Part shown: positions 16,351-28,752 of the stretch, piece by piece
Layout of the letters: each line of letters opens with the position of its first letter
Numbering within the stretch: the stretch's first letter is position 1
Assembly (NCBI GenBank): GCA_036004685.1
Contig: DASYRE010000016.1
Location: forward strand, 1-64,000
Source of the DNA: Candidatus Polarisedimenticolia bacterium
Lineage (GTDB): Bacteria > Acidobacteriota > Polarisedimenticolia > Gp22-AA2 > AA152
Length of the DNA: 64,000 nucleotides
Direction: 5' to 3'
The notes under the pieces: generated by a model
The model's database searches: none
Seen by the model: only the letters and a program-made list of their open reading frames with translations
Told to the model about the DNA's origin: nothing
Program-made: the position numbers and the translations under genes

Positions 16351-17678
16351 GCGGCGCGCCTTTGGAAATCCTGACCGAACCTTGCCCCCTTACCGGCGCC
16401 CCGCGCGCTCCGCGGACCCTGGCGGAGACGGGTCTCTCGGCCTCCTTCCTGTTCGACCTGACGCTGAAGACCCTCTACTACCAGAACGAGATGAAGGGGT
16501 CCGAGATCGCCGATTCCCTGCGGCTTCCGTTCCACGTGGTCGAGGAGACGCTCGAGTCGCTCAAGCGCGAGAAGCTGATCGAGCTCAAGGGCACCGAGGG
16601 GCCGAGCCGGGCCTCCTACCGGTTCCTGATCCTCTCGGCGGGCCGCGACCGGGCGCGCGAAGCGTTGTCGGTGAGCCGCTACGTGGGACCCGCCCCCGTC
16701 TCCCTCGAAGATTATTCCCGCAAGGTGATCGACCAGAACCAGGGGCTGGAGAGAATCCCCACCGAAAGGCTGAGCGAGGCCTTCTCGCACCTCGTCCTCC
16801 CGGAGGGGACGCTCGAGCGCGTCGGGCCGGCGGTGGCCGCGAGAAAATCGGTCTTTCTCTACGGCGCCCCGGGAAACGGCAAGACGGTCCTGGCGGAGGC
16901 CGTGGGACGCGCTCTGGGCGGGTCGATCTTCGTGCCGCACGCGGTGGAGATGGACCAGCAGGTGATCCGGATCTACGACCCCGTCTTTCACGGCGAGGAG
17001 TCCGGCCCCGCCGGCGCCGAGGTGCCGCTCGCGGGAGCGCTCGCCGATCGCCGCTGGGTACGGGCCGGACGCCCCGTCGTCTTCAGCGGCGGCGAGCTGA
17101 CCCTGGAGATGCTCGACCTGATCTTCAACGATCGCGAAGGCTTCTACCAGGCGCCGCTGCAGATGAAAGCCAACGGGGGCGTCTTCATCCTGGACGATTT
17201 CGGCCGGCAGCTCGTGCAGCCGCGAGACCTCCTGAACCGCTGGATCGTTCCCTTGGAGAAGGGGGTGGACTATCTGACGCTCCACACGGGGCGGAAATTC
17301 CCCGTCCCCTTCCGGACGCTGGTCATCTTCGCCACCAACCTCAGGCCGCACGATCTGGTGGACGAGGCGTTCCTGCGCCGCATCCGCTACAAGATCGCCA
17401 TGACCGATCCGACGCGCCGGGAATACCGGGAGATTTTCCGGTTGGAATGCGACCGCCGGGGGATCACCGAAGGGTGGGAGTGGGCCGCCGAATACCTGTT
17501 CACCGAGTACTACGAGAAGCAGGGCTTTCCCCCCCGCGCCTGCCATCCGCGGGACATCCTGGAGAAGATCGTCGACGCCGCCCTGTTCGAAGGGATCACG
17601 CCGTCACTCGACGCCGAAACCCTCGATCGCGTGTGCGGCTCCTATTTCCTCACCGATTCGGCCGATCTGATTCTCTGA
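16347..17678 (+). CDS. AAA+ ATPase with N-terminal winged-helix-like domain, Tad-associated
   Basis: 443 residues. Residues about 30-110 look like a winged helix (YQNEMKGSEIADSLRLPFHVVEETLESLKREKLIELKG). The AAA+ domain has GAPGNGKT at about 172-180, Walker B GGVFILDDFG, and a sensor region (IFATNLRPHDLVDEAFLRRI). A C-terminal helical domain follows. It resembles MoxR-like remodelling ATPases. Its place as the last gene of the pilus operon, overlapping DUF192, suggests a role in pilus function or its control, but this is inference. GGGAGGA precedes the ATG at 16347. Confidence 0.8.
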   Translation: MSGAPLEILTEPCPLTGAPRAPRTLAETGLSASFLFDLTLKTLYYQNEMKGSEIADSLRLPFHVVEETLESLKREKLIELKGTEGPSRASYRFLILSAGRDRAREALSVSRYVGPAPVSLEDYSRKVIDQNQGLERIPTERLSEAFSHLVLPEGTLERVGPAVAARKSVFLYGAPGNGKTVLAEAVGRALGGSIFVPHAVEMDQQVIRIYDPVFHGEESGPAGAEVPLAGALADRRWVRAGRPVVFSGGELTLEMLDLIFNDREGFYQAPLQMKANGGVFILDDFGRQLVQPRDLLNRWIVPLEKGVDYLTLHTGRKFPVPFRTLVIFATNLRPHDLVDEAFLRRIRYKIAMTDPTRREYREIFRLECDRRGITEGWEWAAEYLFTEYYEKQGFPPRACHPRDILEKIVDAALFEGITPSLDAETLDRVCGSYFLTDSADLIL

Positions 17679-17700
17679 GGCGGGCGAAGGGACCCCCGCC
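17679..17700. terminator. Hairpin between convergent genes
   Basis: GGCGGG (17679-17684) pairs with CCCGCC (17695-17700) around 10 bases, directly after the AAA gene stop and just before the end of the convergent dehydrogenase gene. No U-tract, so a weak bidirectional terminator at best. Confidence 0.3.
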
Positions 17701-17704
17701 CGGT

Positions 17705-18724
17705 TCAGGCCAGACGCGGCGGGCCGTGGGGAACCACTGGCAGCGTCAGCATCGTGTGCAGCCCCGGAGGCACCGCGACGATCCGCCGGATGGCGTTGAC
17801 CACGATCGACGCCGTGGCCGAGTCGCCCGGGATTCCTCCAGGAATGATCAGCTTCAGAGGAGGGTCTCCCTCGATCTGGACCCGATCCTCCTCCACCTCG
17901 ACCCCCGCGGCGATCGTGACTTCGAGAGACACCCGCTCGAGATCCTCGGTGAACAGCGCCGCCCGGGTGCGCGTGCCCAGCACCGATCCCACCGGAATCG
18001 TCATGCTCCCCGCCCGCACTTCCCGTTGGGCGATCACCGGCTCGGAGGATTCCGTGACTTGCCGCGCCGCCCATCCGAGGGCCGAGCCCAGAAGGGCGGC
18101 CGACTCGCCCAGCCCCACGTGGCCCATGCTTCCTTGCGCGGCTCCCTTCGTCCGGTAGGCGTCCAGGCTCAGCCCCATGCCGACCTTCAGGCGCAGCGGC
18201 TCGCGACGCCGGGCCACGTCCACCATCCGCGAGGCGCGCACCTTGTCGACCCTCCGGCAGGCGCTCGCCAGCACCGCCGGCACGAGATCGAGGATGAACC
18301 CCGGATTGACACCCGCTCCGACCAGACCGACGCGGTGCTCGCGGGCCAGGGCGTCCAGACGCTGGGCAAGCAGCGCGTGATGCAGCCAAGGGTAGGCCAG
18401 CTCTTCGCACGTCGAGATGCAGTGATATCCGGAGGAGAGGATCTCCTCCAGTTGGGGGAGCACCGAGGGAAGCCGGGATCCGGTCGCGTGCAGGACGACC
18501 CGCGAGGGTTGCGGCATCGGCAGATCCCCTAGGTTCGGAACGATCCGCGGAAGCCGGTGGGCCTGCGGGCCCAGCACCTCCTCGAGGGGGCGCCCCGCGA
18601 CTCCGGGTGCCCGATCGACGCCGCCGATGAGCTCGAGATCCTGGCGCGCGAGCGTCTCCTTCGCCAAGGTCTGGCCGATCGGCCCCAGGCCGAACTGGAT
18701 CACTCGAATCTTCTGGCTGCTCAT
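17705..18724 (-). CDS. NAD(P)-dependent dehydrogenase of the DapB-N / 2,4-diaminopentanoate dehydrogenase type
   Basis: 339 residues. An N-terminal Rossmann fold (VIQFGLGPIG, glycines at 12, 14 and 17) is followed by CISTCEELAYPW and GVNPGFILDLVP, and by a C-terminal domain. This is the pattern of the 2,4-diaminopentanoate dehydrogenase family (DapB-like N-domain), known from ornithine fermentation. No other ornithine-degradation gene is nearby, so the true substrate is open. The ATG at 18724 has GGGAG seven bases upstream, and a promoter lies behind it. Confidence 0.75.
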   Translation of the reverse strand: MSSQKIRVIQFGLGPIGQTLAKETLARQDLELIGGVDRAPGVAGRPLEEVLGPQAHRLPRIVPNLGDLPMPQPSRVVLHATGSRLPSVLPQLEEILSSGYHCISTCEELAYPWLHHALLAQRLDALAREHRVGLVGAGVNPGFILDLVPAVLASACRRVDKVRASRMVDVARRREPLRLKVGMGLSLDAYRTKGAAQGSMGHVGLGESAALLGSALGWAARQVTESSEPVIAQREVRAGSMTIPVGSVLGTRTRAALFTEDLERVSLEVTIAAGVEVEEDRVQIEGDPPLKLIIPGGIPGDSATASIVVNAIRRIVAVPPGLHTMLTLPVVPHGPPRLA

Positions 18725-18775
18725 GGAATCTCCCGAAGAGAGGCCGCTGGCTGCCGAGGGCCGGCCGCGCCGCCC

Positions 18776-18804
18776 ACGATAGGCGCGCCCGCCGCCTCTG
18801 TCAA
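18776..18804 (-). promoter_or_regulatory. Sigma-70-type promoter of the DapB-like gene
   Basis: Minus strand TTGACA (18799-18804), 17-base spacer, TATCGT (18776-18781). Confidence 0.6.
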
Positions 18805-18884
18805 ACCTCGCCGCCTGCCTTCCCTTGCAGAGCCGGCGTGGGCGATGTGCTACTCTCGGCGCTTCACGGAGAGGAGGAGCTTCC

Positions 18885-19892
18885 ATGCGCCGCGCCCCTT
18901 CCACGGCGATCGCCGGCTCGATCACCGACGTCCCGGGCCTCCGCGCCGGCCATGCCCAGGACTTCGCCGCCGTCACTGGCTTCACGGTCGTCCTGTGCGA
19001 CCGCGGGGCGATTTGCGGCGTCGATCTGCGGGGCGGGGCGTCGAGCGTCCGCAACCCGACCGTGGCCCGGCCCGGACACGTGGTGGAGCGGGTTCACGCC
19101 GTCTTCCTGACGGGCGGCAGCGCCTTCGGCCTCGACGCGGCGGCGGGAGTGATGCAATACCTCGAGGAAGAGGGCGTCGGAGAGCCGGTGAGAGCATTCC
19201 GCGTGCCCATCGTGACGGGAGCCGCGCTCTTCGATCTGGCGATCGGCAGCCACCTCCGGCGGCCCGACGCCGCGATGGCCTACGGCGCCTGCCGTGGCGC
19301 GCGCGGGGCGGGCCTTGCGGAAGGCAGCGTGGGAGCTGGAACGGGAGCGACGGTCGGCAAAATCTTTGGCATGTCCCGTGCCATGAAAGGCGGAATCGGC
19401 ACCGCCTCCCGCGCGCTCGGGCGGCTGCGCGTCGGGGCGCTCGCGGTGGTCAACGCCTTCGGCGACGTGGTCGATCCCGCGCTCGGCCGGATCGTGGCGG
19501 GCGCCCGCACCGCCTCGGGCCGCGGCCTGGCCGGCACCGAGAGCCTGCTGCGCTCCGGGGTCCGGCGGCAAGGCTCCCGGATCGAGAGCACGACGCTGGG
19601 GATCGTGGCCACCAACGCCCGTCTGGATCGGCCGGCGGCCTGCCGGCTTGCCGCCGTTTCGCAGGTGGCGCTCGCCCGGACCCTCTTCCCGGCCCACACC
19701 TCCTGGGACGGCGACCTGGTCTACGCCCTTTCCACGGGGACGCTCGAGGCCGATCGATCGGTGGTGGAGGCTCTCGGCGTGGAGACGCTGACGCAGGCCA
19801 TCCTGCGGGGCGCCTCCCGCGCGCGCGGCCTCGGCGGGATCCCGGCGGCTCGCGATCGCCGTCGCCCGCCGGGATGGCTCAGAAAGCCCTGA
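18885..19892 (+). CDS. P1 family peptidase (S58, DmpA/BapA superfamily)
   Basis: 335 residues of an N-terminal-nucleophile hydrolase that matures by self-cleavage. Relatives are aminopeptidases or beta-aminopeptidases. Conserved blocks are ITDVPGLRAGH near the N-terminus, GGSAFGLDAAAGVMQYLEE, SVGAGTGATVGK, and STTLGIVATNARL, whose first Thr is the probable nucleophile by comparison with family members carrying NTTIGV. No export signal is seen. GAGGAGG lies before the ATG at 18885, and a TGC-TACTCT element at 18848-18856 may be its promoter. Its 3' end overlaps the convergent aroC by 14 bases. Confidence 0.85.
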   Translation: MRRAPSTAIAGSITDVPGLRAGHAQDFAAVTGFTVVLCDRGAICGVDLRGGASSVRNPTVARPGHVVERVHAVFLTGGSAFGLDAAAGVMQYLEEEGVGEPVRAFRVPIVTGAALFDLAIGSHLRRPDAAMAYGACRGARGAGLAEGSVGAGTGATVGKIFGMSRAMKGGIGTASRALGRLRVGALAVVNAFGDVVDPALGRIVAGARTASGRGLAGTESLLRSGVRRQGSRIESTTLGIVATNARLDRPAACRLAAVSQVALARTLFPAHTSWDGDLVYALSTGTLEADRSVVEALGVETLTQAILRGASRARGLGGIPAARDRRRPPGWLRKP

Positions 19893-21045
19893 GCTGCCGG
19901 AGGAACCCGGTGAAGTTGCGGCGCGTTTCGGGCAGGCTGTCGCCGCCGAATTTCTCCAGGAAAGCCTCCGCGAGGCTGTAGGCGACCATCGCCTCGCCAA
20001 TCACGCCGGCCGCGGCGATCGCCGTGGCATCGGTCCTTTCCACCGCCGCTCCGAAGCTCTTCTTGGACACCAGATCCACCGATCGCAGCGCGCGCGGCAG
20101 CGTGGAGAGCGGCTTCACGTAGGCGCGCGCCCGGATCTCTTCGCCGTTGGTGATCCCCCCTTCCAGTCCCCCGGCCCGGTTCGTTTTCCGAAGGAAGGCC
20201 CGTTTCCGCGCATCGTAGAAGATCTCGTCATGGACCTCGGAGCCGCGGGCCAGGGCGTTGGAGAAGCCCGAGCCGATCTCGACCCCCTTGACCGAAGGGA
20301 TCGAGAGGAGCACGCGGGCCAGGGTCCCCGAAAGGCGCAAGTCCCAATGCCGGTGACCGCCGAGGCCGGCGGGCACGCCGCGCGCGACCACCTGAAAGCT
20401 GCCCCCGACCGAATCGCCGCGCGCTCGGGCCGCGTCGATCTCCCGGATCATCCGCCGCTCCAGCCGGGGATCGGCGCAGCGCAGCGCCGTGCGCTCGCAC
20501 GCCACGATCCGAGACCACGGAGCCTCGCGCGTGGCGGGGGCGGCGGCCCGTCCCACGGACGTGGTGTGGCTGGCGATCTCGATTCCAAAGCGCCCCAGCA
20601 ACGATCGGCACACCGCCCCGACGGCCACCCGGGCCGCCGTCTCGCGGGCCGAGGCCCTTTCCAGGACGTCGCGGGCGTCGTGCGTGCCGTACTTGAGCGC
20701 CCCCGCCAGATCGGCGTGGCCGGGCCGCGGGCGCGTCACCCTCCGGGCGCGCTCCCCGCGGGGGGCGCTCTCCAGCGCCATCGCCGCGCTCCAGTTGGCG
20801 AAGTCGCGGTTCTCGATGAGCAGGGCGATGGGGCTTCCGAGCGTCTTGCCGAAGCGCACCCCCGCGAGAATCCGGATCTCGTCGGTTTCGATCTTCATCC
20901 GCCCTCCCCGGCCGTATCCTCCCATGCGCCGGCGCAGCTGGGACTGGATGTCGCCAGGCCGGAGCGGCACTCCCGCCGGAACGCCGTCCAGGATGGCGAC
21001 CAGGGCCGGACCATGCGATTCTCCGGCGGTGAGGAAGCGCAGCAC
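19879..21045 (-). CDS. aroC: Chorismate synthase
   Basis: Last step of the shikimate pathway: 5-enolpyruvylshikimate-3-phosphate to chorismate with reduced FMN. 388 residues with LRFLTAGESHGPAL at the N-terminus, RRRMGGYGRGGRM, RPRPGHADLAGALKYG, ARDVLERASARETAARVAVGA and GGITNGEEI. All are family signatures. The GTG at 21045 is chosen because GGGAGG lies nine bases upstream and it gives the canonical N-terminus. A strong promoter lies behind it. Confidence 0.95.
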   Translation of the reverse strand: MLRFLTAGESHGPALVAILDGVPAGVPLRPGDIQSQLRRRMGGYGRGGRMKIETDEIRILAGVRFGKTLGSPIALLIENRDFANWSAAMALESAPRGERARRVTRPRPGHADLAGALKYGTHDARDVLERASARETAARVAVGAVCRSLLGRFGIEIASHTTSVGRAAAPATREAPWSRIVACERTALRCADPRLERRMIREIDAARARGDSVGGSFQVVARGVPAGLGGHRHWDLRLSGTLARVLLSIPSVKGVEIGSGFSNALARGSEVHDEIFYDARKRAFLRKTNRAGGLEGGITNGEEIRARAYVKPLSTLPRALRSVDLVSKKSFGAAVERTDATAIAAAGVIGEAMVAYSLAEAFLEKFGGDSLPETRRNFTGFLRQLRAF

Positions 21046-21076
21046 GCCGACGGGCCTCCCGATGCAAAGGGCGCCC

Positions 21077-21105
21077 ATTATGATCCGCCAGCCCGGGGGT
21101 GTCAA
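21077..21105 (-). promoter_or_regulatory. Sigma-70 promoter of aroC
   Basis: TTGACA (21100-21105), 17-base spacer, CATAAT (21077-21082) on the minus strand. Confidence 0.7.
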
Positions 21106-21125
21106 AACGGCCCGGGGCGCGCCGG

Positions 21126-21155
21126 TTGCGGGGCCGGGAACCCTTCGAGTATAGT
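21126..21155 (+). promoter_or_regulatory. Promoter of nnr-tsaE
   Basis: TTGCGG (21126-21131), 18-base spacer, TATAGT (21150-21155), giving a short leader before the ATG at 21179. Divergent from the aroC promoter. Confidence 0.5.
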
Positions 21156-21178
21156 TTTTCGCCCGAGGAGATCTCCCC

Positions 21179-22747
21179 ATGAAAATTCTCGACAGCCGCC
21201 AGACGAAAAGCATCGATCAGCGCGCCACCCGGGACTACGGCATTCCCGGGATCGTGCTGATGGAGAATGCCGGGCTGCAGATCGTCGACTTCCTCGAATC
21301 GCGCTACGACGACCTCGAGGATCGGGGCATCCTCATCCTCTGCGGCAAGGGGAACAACGGGGGGGACGGATTGGTCGCGGCGCGCCACCTCCACAACCGC
21401 GGCTACGACCTGCAGGTGCTCCTGTTCGGCCGGCGCTCGGAGATCAAGGGCGAGCCGCTGACCAACCTCTCCATCCTGGAAAAGATGAGCGTCGAGGTTC
21501 GCGAGATCGTCGACGTCCGCGCCTGGCACGAGTTCCTCCCTGAGCTGGCGCGCTACGACATGGTGCTCGACGCGCTGCTGGGCACGGGCGCCCGGGGCGG
21601 CGTCAAGGGATACCTCGAGGAGGTCATCCGGGACGTCAACAACGCCGCGGCGGAGCGGGTCGCGGTGGATCTCCCCTCGGGCCTCTCGGCCGACAGCAAC
21701 GAAGTCCCCGGACAGTGCGTCCAGGCCGACGCCACCGTGACCTTCGCCTGCCCGAAGATCCCGCTCGTCTTCCTGCCGTCGGAGGAGAAGGCGGGTGAGG
21801 TCTACGTCGCCGACATCGGAATTCCGGAGGAGGCGGTCGACGCGGAGGAGGTCCGCCTGAATCTCGTCGAGCCCGGCCAGCTGGCACATTACCTGCCTCC
21901 GAGGAAGGTCGAGAGCCACAAGGGCGACTATGGGCACCTCCTCGTCGTCGCCGGCTCCAAGGGAAAGCCGGGGGCCGCCCGGATGGTCGCGGAAGGGGCG
22001 TTCCGCGCCGGCGTCGGTCTCGTCACCGTCGCCACGCCGGAAAGCGTGCAACCCATCCTCGCCCCCCAGGTGATGGAGATGATGACCGAACCGCTTCCCG
22101 AGACGCGCGAGGGGACGGTTTCCACCAAGGCGGCGGCGCGCGTGCTCAAGCTGCTGGACGGGAAAGGGGTGCTGACGCTGGGACCCGGACTTTCGACCGC
22201 GGCGGAGACCCAGTCGTTCATCCGGGAGATCGTGTCGGGGACGAGGCTCCCGCTGATTCTCGACGCCGACGGTCTGAACGCCTATTCGGCCGCGCCCGAG
22301 CAGCTGTCCGGAAAAGATCGGCCCCTCATTCTGACTCCCCACCCCGGCGAGATGGGCCGCCTGCTAGGGACCTCGTCGCAGGAGATCCAGAAGGACCGCA
22401 TCGCCGTCTGCCAGAGATTCTCCACCGAGCATTCCTGCTTCCTCGTGTTGAAGGGATATCGGACCCTCATTGCGGATCCGGAGGGAAACGTCTGGGTCAA
22501 CCCCACGGGAAACCCCGGGATGGCGACGGCCGGATCCGGCGACGTCCTGACGGGGATCCTCTCGGGGCTCGTGACCCAGGGGATCCCAATCCTCCATGCC
22601 GTTCTCCTGGGGGTCTACCTCCACGGCCTGGCGGCCGATCTCTGCGCCGAGCAGCGCGGCGAGCTCCCGCTGATGGCGCGCGATCTCATCGCCTTCCTTC
22701 CCGACGCCATGGCGCACCTTCTCAAGGGTCTGGACGGAGAGGAGTGA
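21179..22747 (+). CDS. nnr: Bifunctional NAD(P)H-hydrate epimerase / ADP-dependent NAD(P)H-hydrate dehydratase
   Basis: Repairs hydrated NAD(P)H. 522 residues. The N-terminal epimerase (about 1-215) shows LMENAGLQIVDFL and CGKGNNGGDGLVAARHL. The C-terminal dehydratase (about 235-515) shows the ATP-site motif NPTGNPGMATAGSGDVLTG. The fusion is the usual bacterial form. GAGGAG precedes the ATG. Ends in a GTGA overlap with tsaE, a very common pairing. Confidence 0.95.
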   Translation: MKILDSRQTKSIDQRATRDYGIPGIVLMENAGLQIVDFLESRYDDLEDRGILILCGKGNNGGDGLVAARHLHNRGYDLQVLLFGRRSEIKGEPLTNLSILEKMSVEVREIVDVRAWHEFLPELARYDMVLDALLGTGARGGVKGYLEEVIRDVNNAAAERVAVDLPSGLSADSNEVPGQCVQADATVTFACPKIPLVFLPSEEKAGEVYVADIGIPEEAVDAEEVRLNLVEPGQLAHYLPPRKVESHKGDYGHLLVVAGSKGKPGAARMVAEGAFRAGVGLVTVATPESVQPILAPQVMEMMTEPLPETREGTVSTKAAARVLKLLDGKGVLTLGPGLSTAAETQSFIREIVSGTRLPLILDADGLNAYSAAPEQLSGKDRPLILTPHPGEMGRLLGTSSQEIQKDRIAVCQRFSTEHSCFLVLKGYRTLIADPEGNVWVNPTGNPGMATAGSGDVLTGILSGLVTQGIPILHAVLLGVYLHGLAADLCAEQRGELPLMARDLIAFLPDAMAHLLKGLDGEE

Positions 22748-23196
22748 GGGGGACCGCCACGGCTGCCCCGGCGAACCTCATGCGGACGGTTTCGGAGGCC
22801 GAGACCTTTCAGGCGGGACGCGATCTGTCGGCGGACCTGCGCGCCGGCGACACCGTGCTGCTCGACGGGGACCTCGGGACCGGGAAGACGGTGTTCGCAC
22901 GCGGCGTGGCGGCGGGACTCGGCGTCGATCCCCGCAGCGTCCACTCCCCCACCTTCACGCTGGTCAACGTCTACGCCGGCCGCCTTCCGGTGTATCACAT
23001 CGATCTGTTCCGCATCGAGAAACCGGAGGATCTCAGGGAGCTCGGGTTGGAGGATGTCCTGGGCACCGACGGCGTCGCCCTGGTCGAATGGCCGGGGAGG
23101 CTGGGGCGCTACCGCCCCGCTGGAGCGATTCAGGTGACCTTGCGGGACGGCGGGGGGGAGCGGCGCGAGATCACCGTCGAGAGGCCGGCATCCTGA
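22744..23196 (+). CDS. tsaE: tRNA threonylcarbamoyladenosine biosynthesis ATPase TsaE
   Basis: Part of the machinery that places threonylcarbamoyl on A37 of ANN-reading tRNAs, with TsaB and TsaD. 150 residues with the P-loop GDLGTGKT, SPTFTLVNVY, YHIDLFRI, and LVEWPGRL. All are expected. It starts with GTG overlapping the nnr stop. An internal ATG at residue 13 is the alternative start and would give a more typical N-terminus. Confidence 0.93.
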   Translation: MRGTATAAPANLMRTVSEAETFQAGRDLSADLRAGDTVLLDGDLGTGKTVFARGVAAGLGVDPRSVHSPTFTLVNVYAGRLPVYHIDLFRIEKPEDLRELGLEDVLGTDGVALVEWPGRLGRYRPAGAIQVTLRDGGGERREITVERPAS

Positions 23197-23232
23197 GCCC
23201 GAGCCACGCCGGGGAGACGCCGGGCCCGCTCG

Positions 23233-27402
<4,170 letters not shown>

Positions 27403-27424
27403 CCCGCCTCTTCCTAAATAATAG

Positions 27425-27454
27425 AACATACCCCAGAGCCCGACGGAGCGTCAA
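27425..27454 (-). promoter_or_regulatory. Promoter of secA-guaB
   Basis: TTGACG (27449-27454), 18-base spacer, TATGTT (27425-27430) on the minus strand. The predicted start near 27418 leaves a short leader. Confidence 0.55.
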
Positions 27455-27520
27455 ACAGTCCGCGGCTCCGGCGTCCTTGGAAAGCGCGCCGGGCGGCCCC
27501 GCGGCCGAGGGAGCGAGTTT

Positions 27521-28420
27521 CTAGAAACTGTTGAATTCGTCGAGGATGTAGCGGAGGGGGTCGACGTTGCGCTGGTGCAGGAGGACCTCGTAATGCAGGT
27601 GGGGACCGGTGCTCCGTCCCGTGCTTCCGACGGTGCCGATCACGTCGCCGCGATGCACCTTCTGGCCCGGCTTCACGCTGAAACTCTGCAGATGACCGAA
27701 GCGCGAGACCAGCCCGTATCCGTGGGAGATGAAGATCGAATTGCCGAAGCCGCCGCTCACCCCGGCCTGCGTCACCACCCCGTCAGCGGGAGCCACGACC
27801 CGGCTTCCCGGCGGGGCCACGATGTCGAGTCCCTGGTGGAAATCGCGCACTCCGGTGAACGGATCCCGCCTCCATCCAAAACCGTTGCCGTAGAGTCCCT
27901 TGACCGGCATGATGGAGGGTGTCGAGGAAAGCACCAGCGCCTGTTTGGCGTACGCCACGTCCAGGACCTTGAAGCTGTCCTGCAGCGCGCCCGTCCTCTG
28001 CTCCAGCATCTCGAGCTCCCCTTTCACGAAACGCGAGCCCTCCCCGGGCGAGAGGCTCCCCAGATCCAGGCCTCCCCCGGCCGCCGGCTGGTGCATCAGC
28101 GGTAGATTGTTCACGCCGATCATCAGGGCGAGCTGACTCGCCTTGGCCTCGAAATTGTTCATTTTGGCGCGCAGATCGCCCAGCGCGGCATCGATTTCCT
28201 CGTTCGACTTCTTGAGCTCGGCGTTCTGCCGGGCCAAGCGGGCCGAGACCCAGCTCAGGTAGGTCGAGCGGATGATGAAGTGGGGAAGAAGGACGCCGGA
28301 GAGGAAAAGGGCTCCCAGAAACACCCCGGCTCCCATCGCAAGGTTCTTGGAGACCCGCAGCCGGCGGAACTTCGCGGCGGCGTGCGGAACGATCATGATG
28401 GTGTAGAACTTTCGGCTCAC
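27521..28420 (-). CDS. M23 (LytM-type) peptidoglycan peptidase, membrane-anchored
   Basis: 299 residues. A cytoplasmic basic stretch is followed by one membrane helix (AMGAGVFLGALFLSGVLL), a coiled coil (about 60-105, RLARQNAELKKSNEEIDAALGDL), and a C-terminal LytM domain with the zinc motifs HQGLDI and HLHYEV. It probably cuts peptide cross-links in the periplasm or regulates amidases. Both zinc-motif histidines are present, so it should be active. GTG start with GGGGAG upstream. It lies just upstream of secA on the same strand but has its own promoter. Confidence 0.9.
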   Translation of the reverse strand: MSRKFYTIMIVPHAAAKFRRLRVSKNLAMGAGVFLGALFLSGVLLPHFIIRSTYLSWVSARLARQNAELKKSNEEIDAALGDLRAKMNNFEAKASQLALMIGVNNLPLMHQPAAGGGLDLGSLSPGEGSRFVKGELEMLEQRTGALQDSFKVLDVAYAKQALVLSSTPSIMPVKGLYGNGFGWRRDPFTGVRDFHQGLDIVAPPGSRVVAPADGVVTQAGVSGGFGNSIFISHGYGLVSRFGHLQSFSVKPGQKVHRGDVIGTVGSTGRSTGPHLHYEVLLHQRNVDPLRYILDEFNSF

Positions 28421-28453
28421 GTCGCTCCCCTCGACGCCCGCAAAAAGCGGGTA

Positions 28454-28482
28454 ATGCTAACACTCCCTGAGGGATGGTTCAA
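28454..28482 (-). promoter_or_regulatory. Promoter of the M23 peptidase gene
   Basis: TTGAAC (28477-28482), 17-base spacer, TAGCAT (28454-28459), preceded by TG in the extended -10 position. A small hairpin (CCCGC, 5-base loop, GCGGG at 28437-28451) lies in the leader. Confidence 0.6.
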
Positions 28483-28561
28483 GAAAGGCGCCGCTGGAAT
28501 CCCTGACCTTCCCGTGCTGCCTGCGACTCCCGCTCCCGATCTGGCTCCCCCATCGTCCGCT

Positions 28562-28660
28562 CAGCAGTATACATTATTGTAATTACTCATATCCTATCTT
28601 TTGACATTATATATCTCTTAAGAGGTTAATCAATATATTAGTTCTAGAGATATCATAACG
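28562..28660. other. Low-GC island upstream of nagZ
   Basis: About 100 bases of visibly AT-rich sequence in an otherwise GC-rich region. It contains a TTGACA (28601-28606), a perfect 10-base palindrome CTCTTAAGAG (28615-28624), and an 8-bp inverted repeat ATATCTCT (28611-28618) / AGAGATAT (28646-28653). No coding potential. It may be a regulated promoter region of nagZ or a small acquired remnant. Confidence 0.55.
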
Positions 28661-28752
28661 GCGTGCTATCTGGATGGAGCAACGCCAGTTGTTTCAGCAA
28701 AATGGAGACTTCCGGTTGCGCGCCATCTTGGCCGCGTGCAAGAATGCCTTGC

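Noticed and set aside
17705-18724. Dihydrodipicolinate reductase (dapB)
   Set aside because: The N-terminal fold is DapB-like, but the protein is longer and the second half matches the diaminopentanoate dehydrogenase pattern, not DapB.
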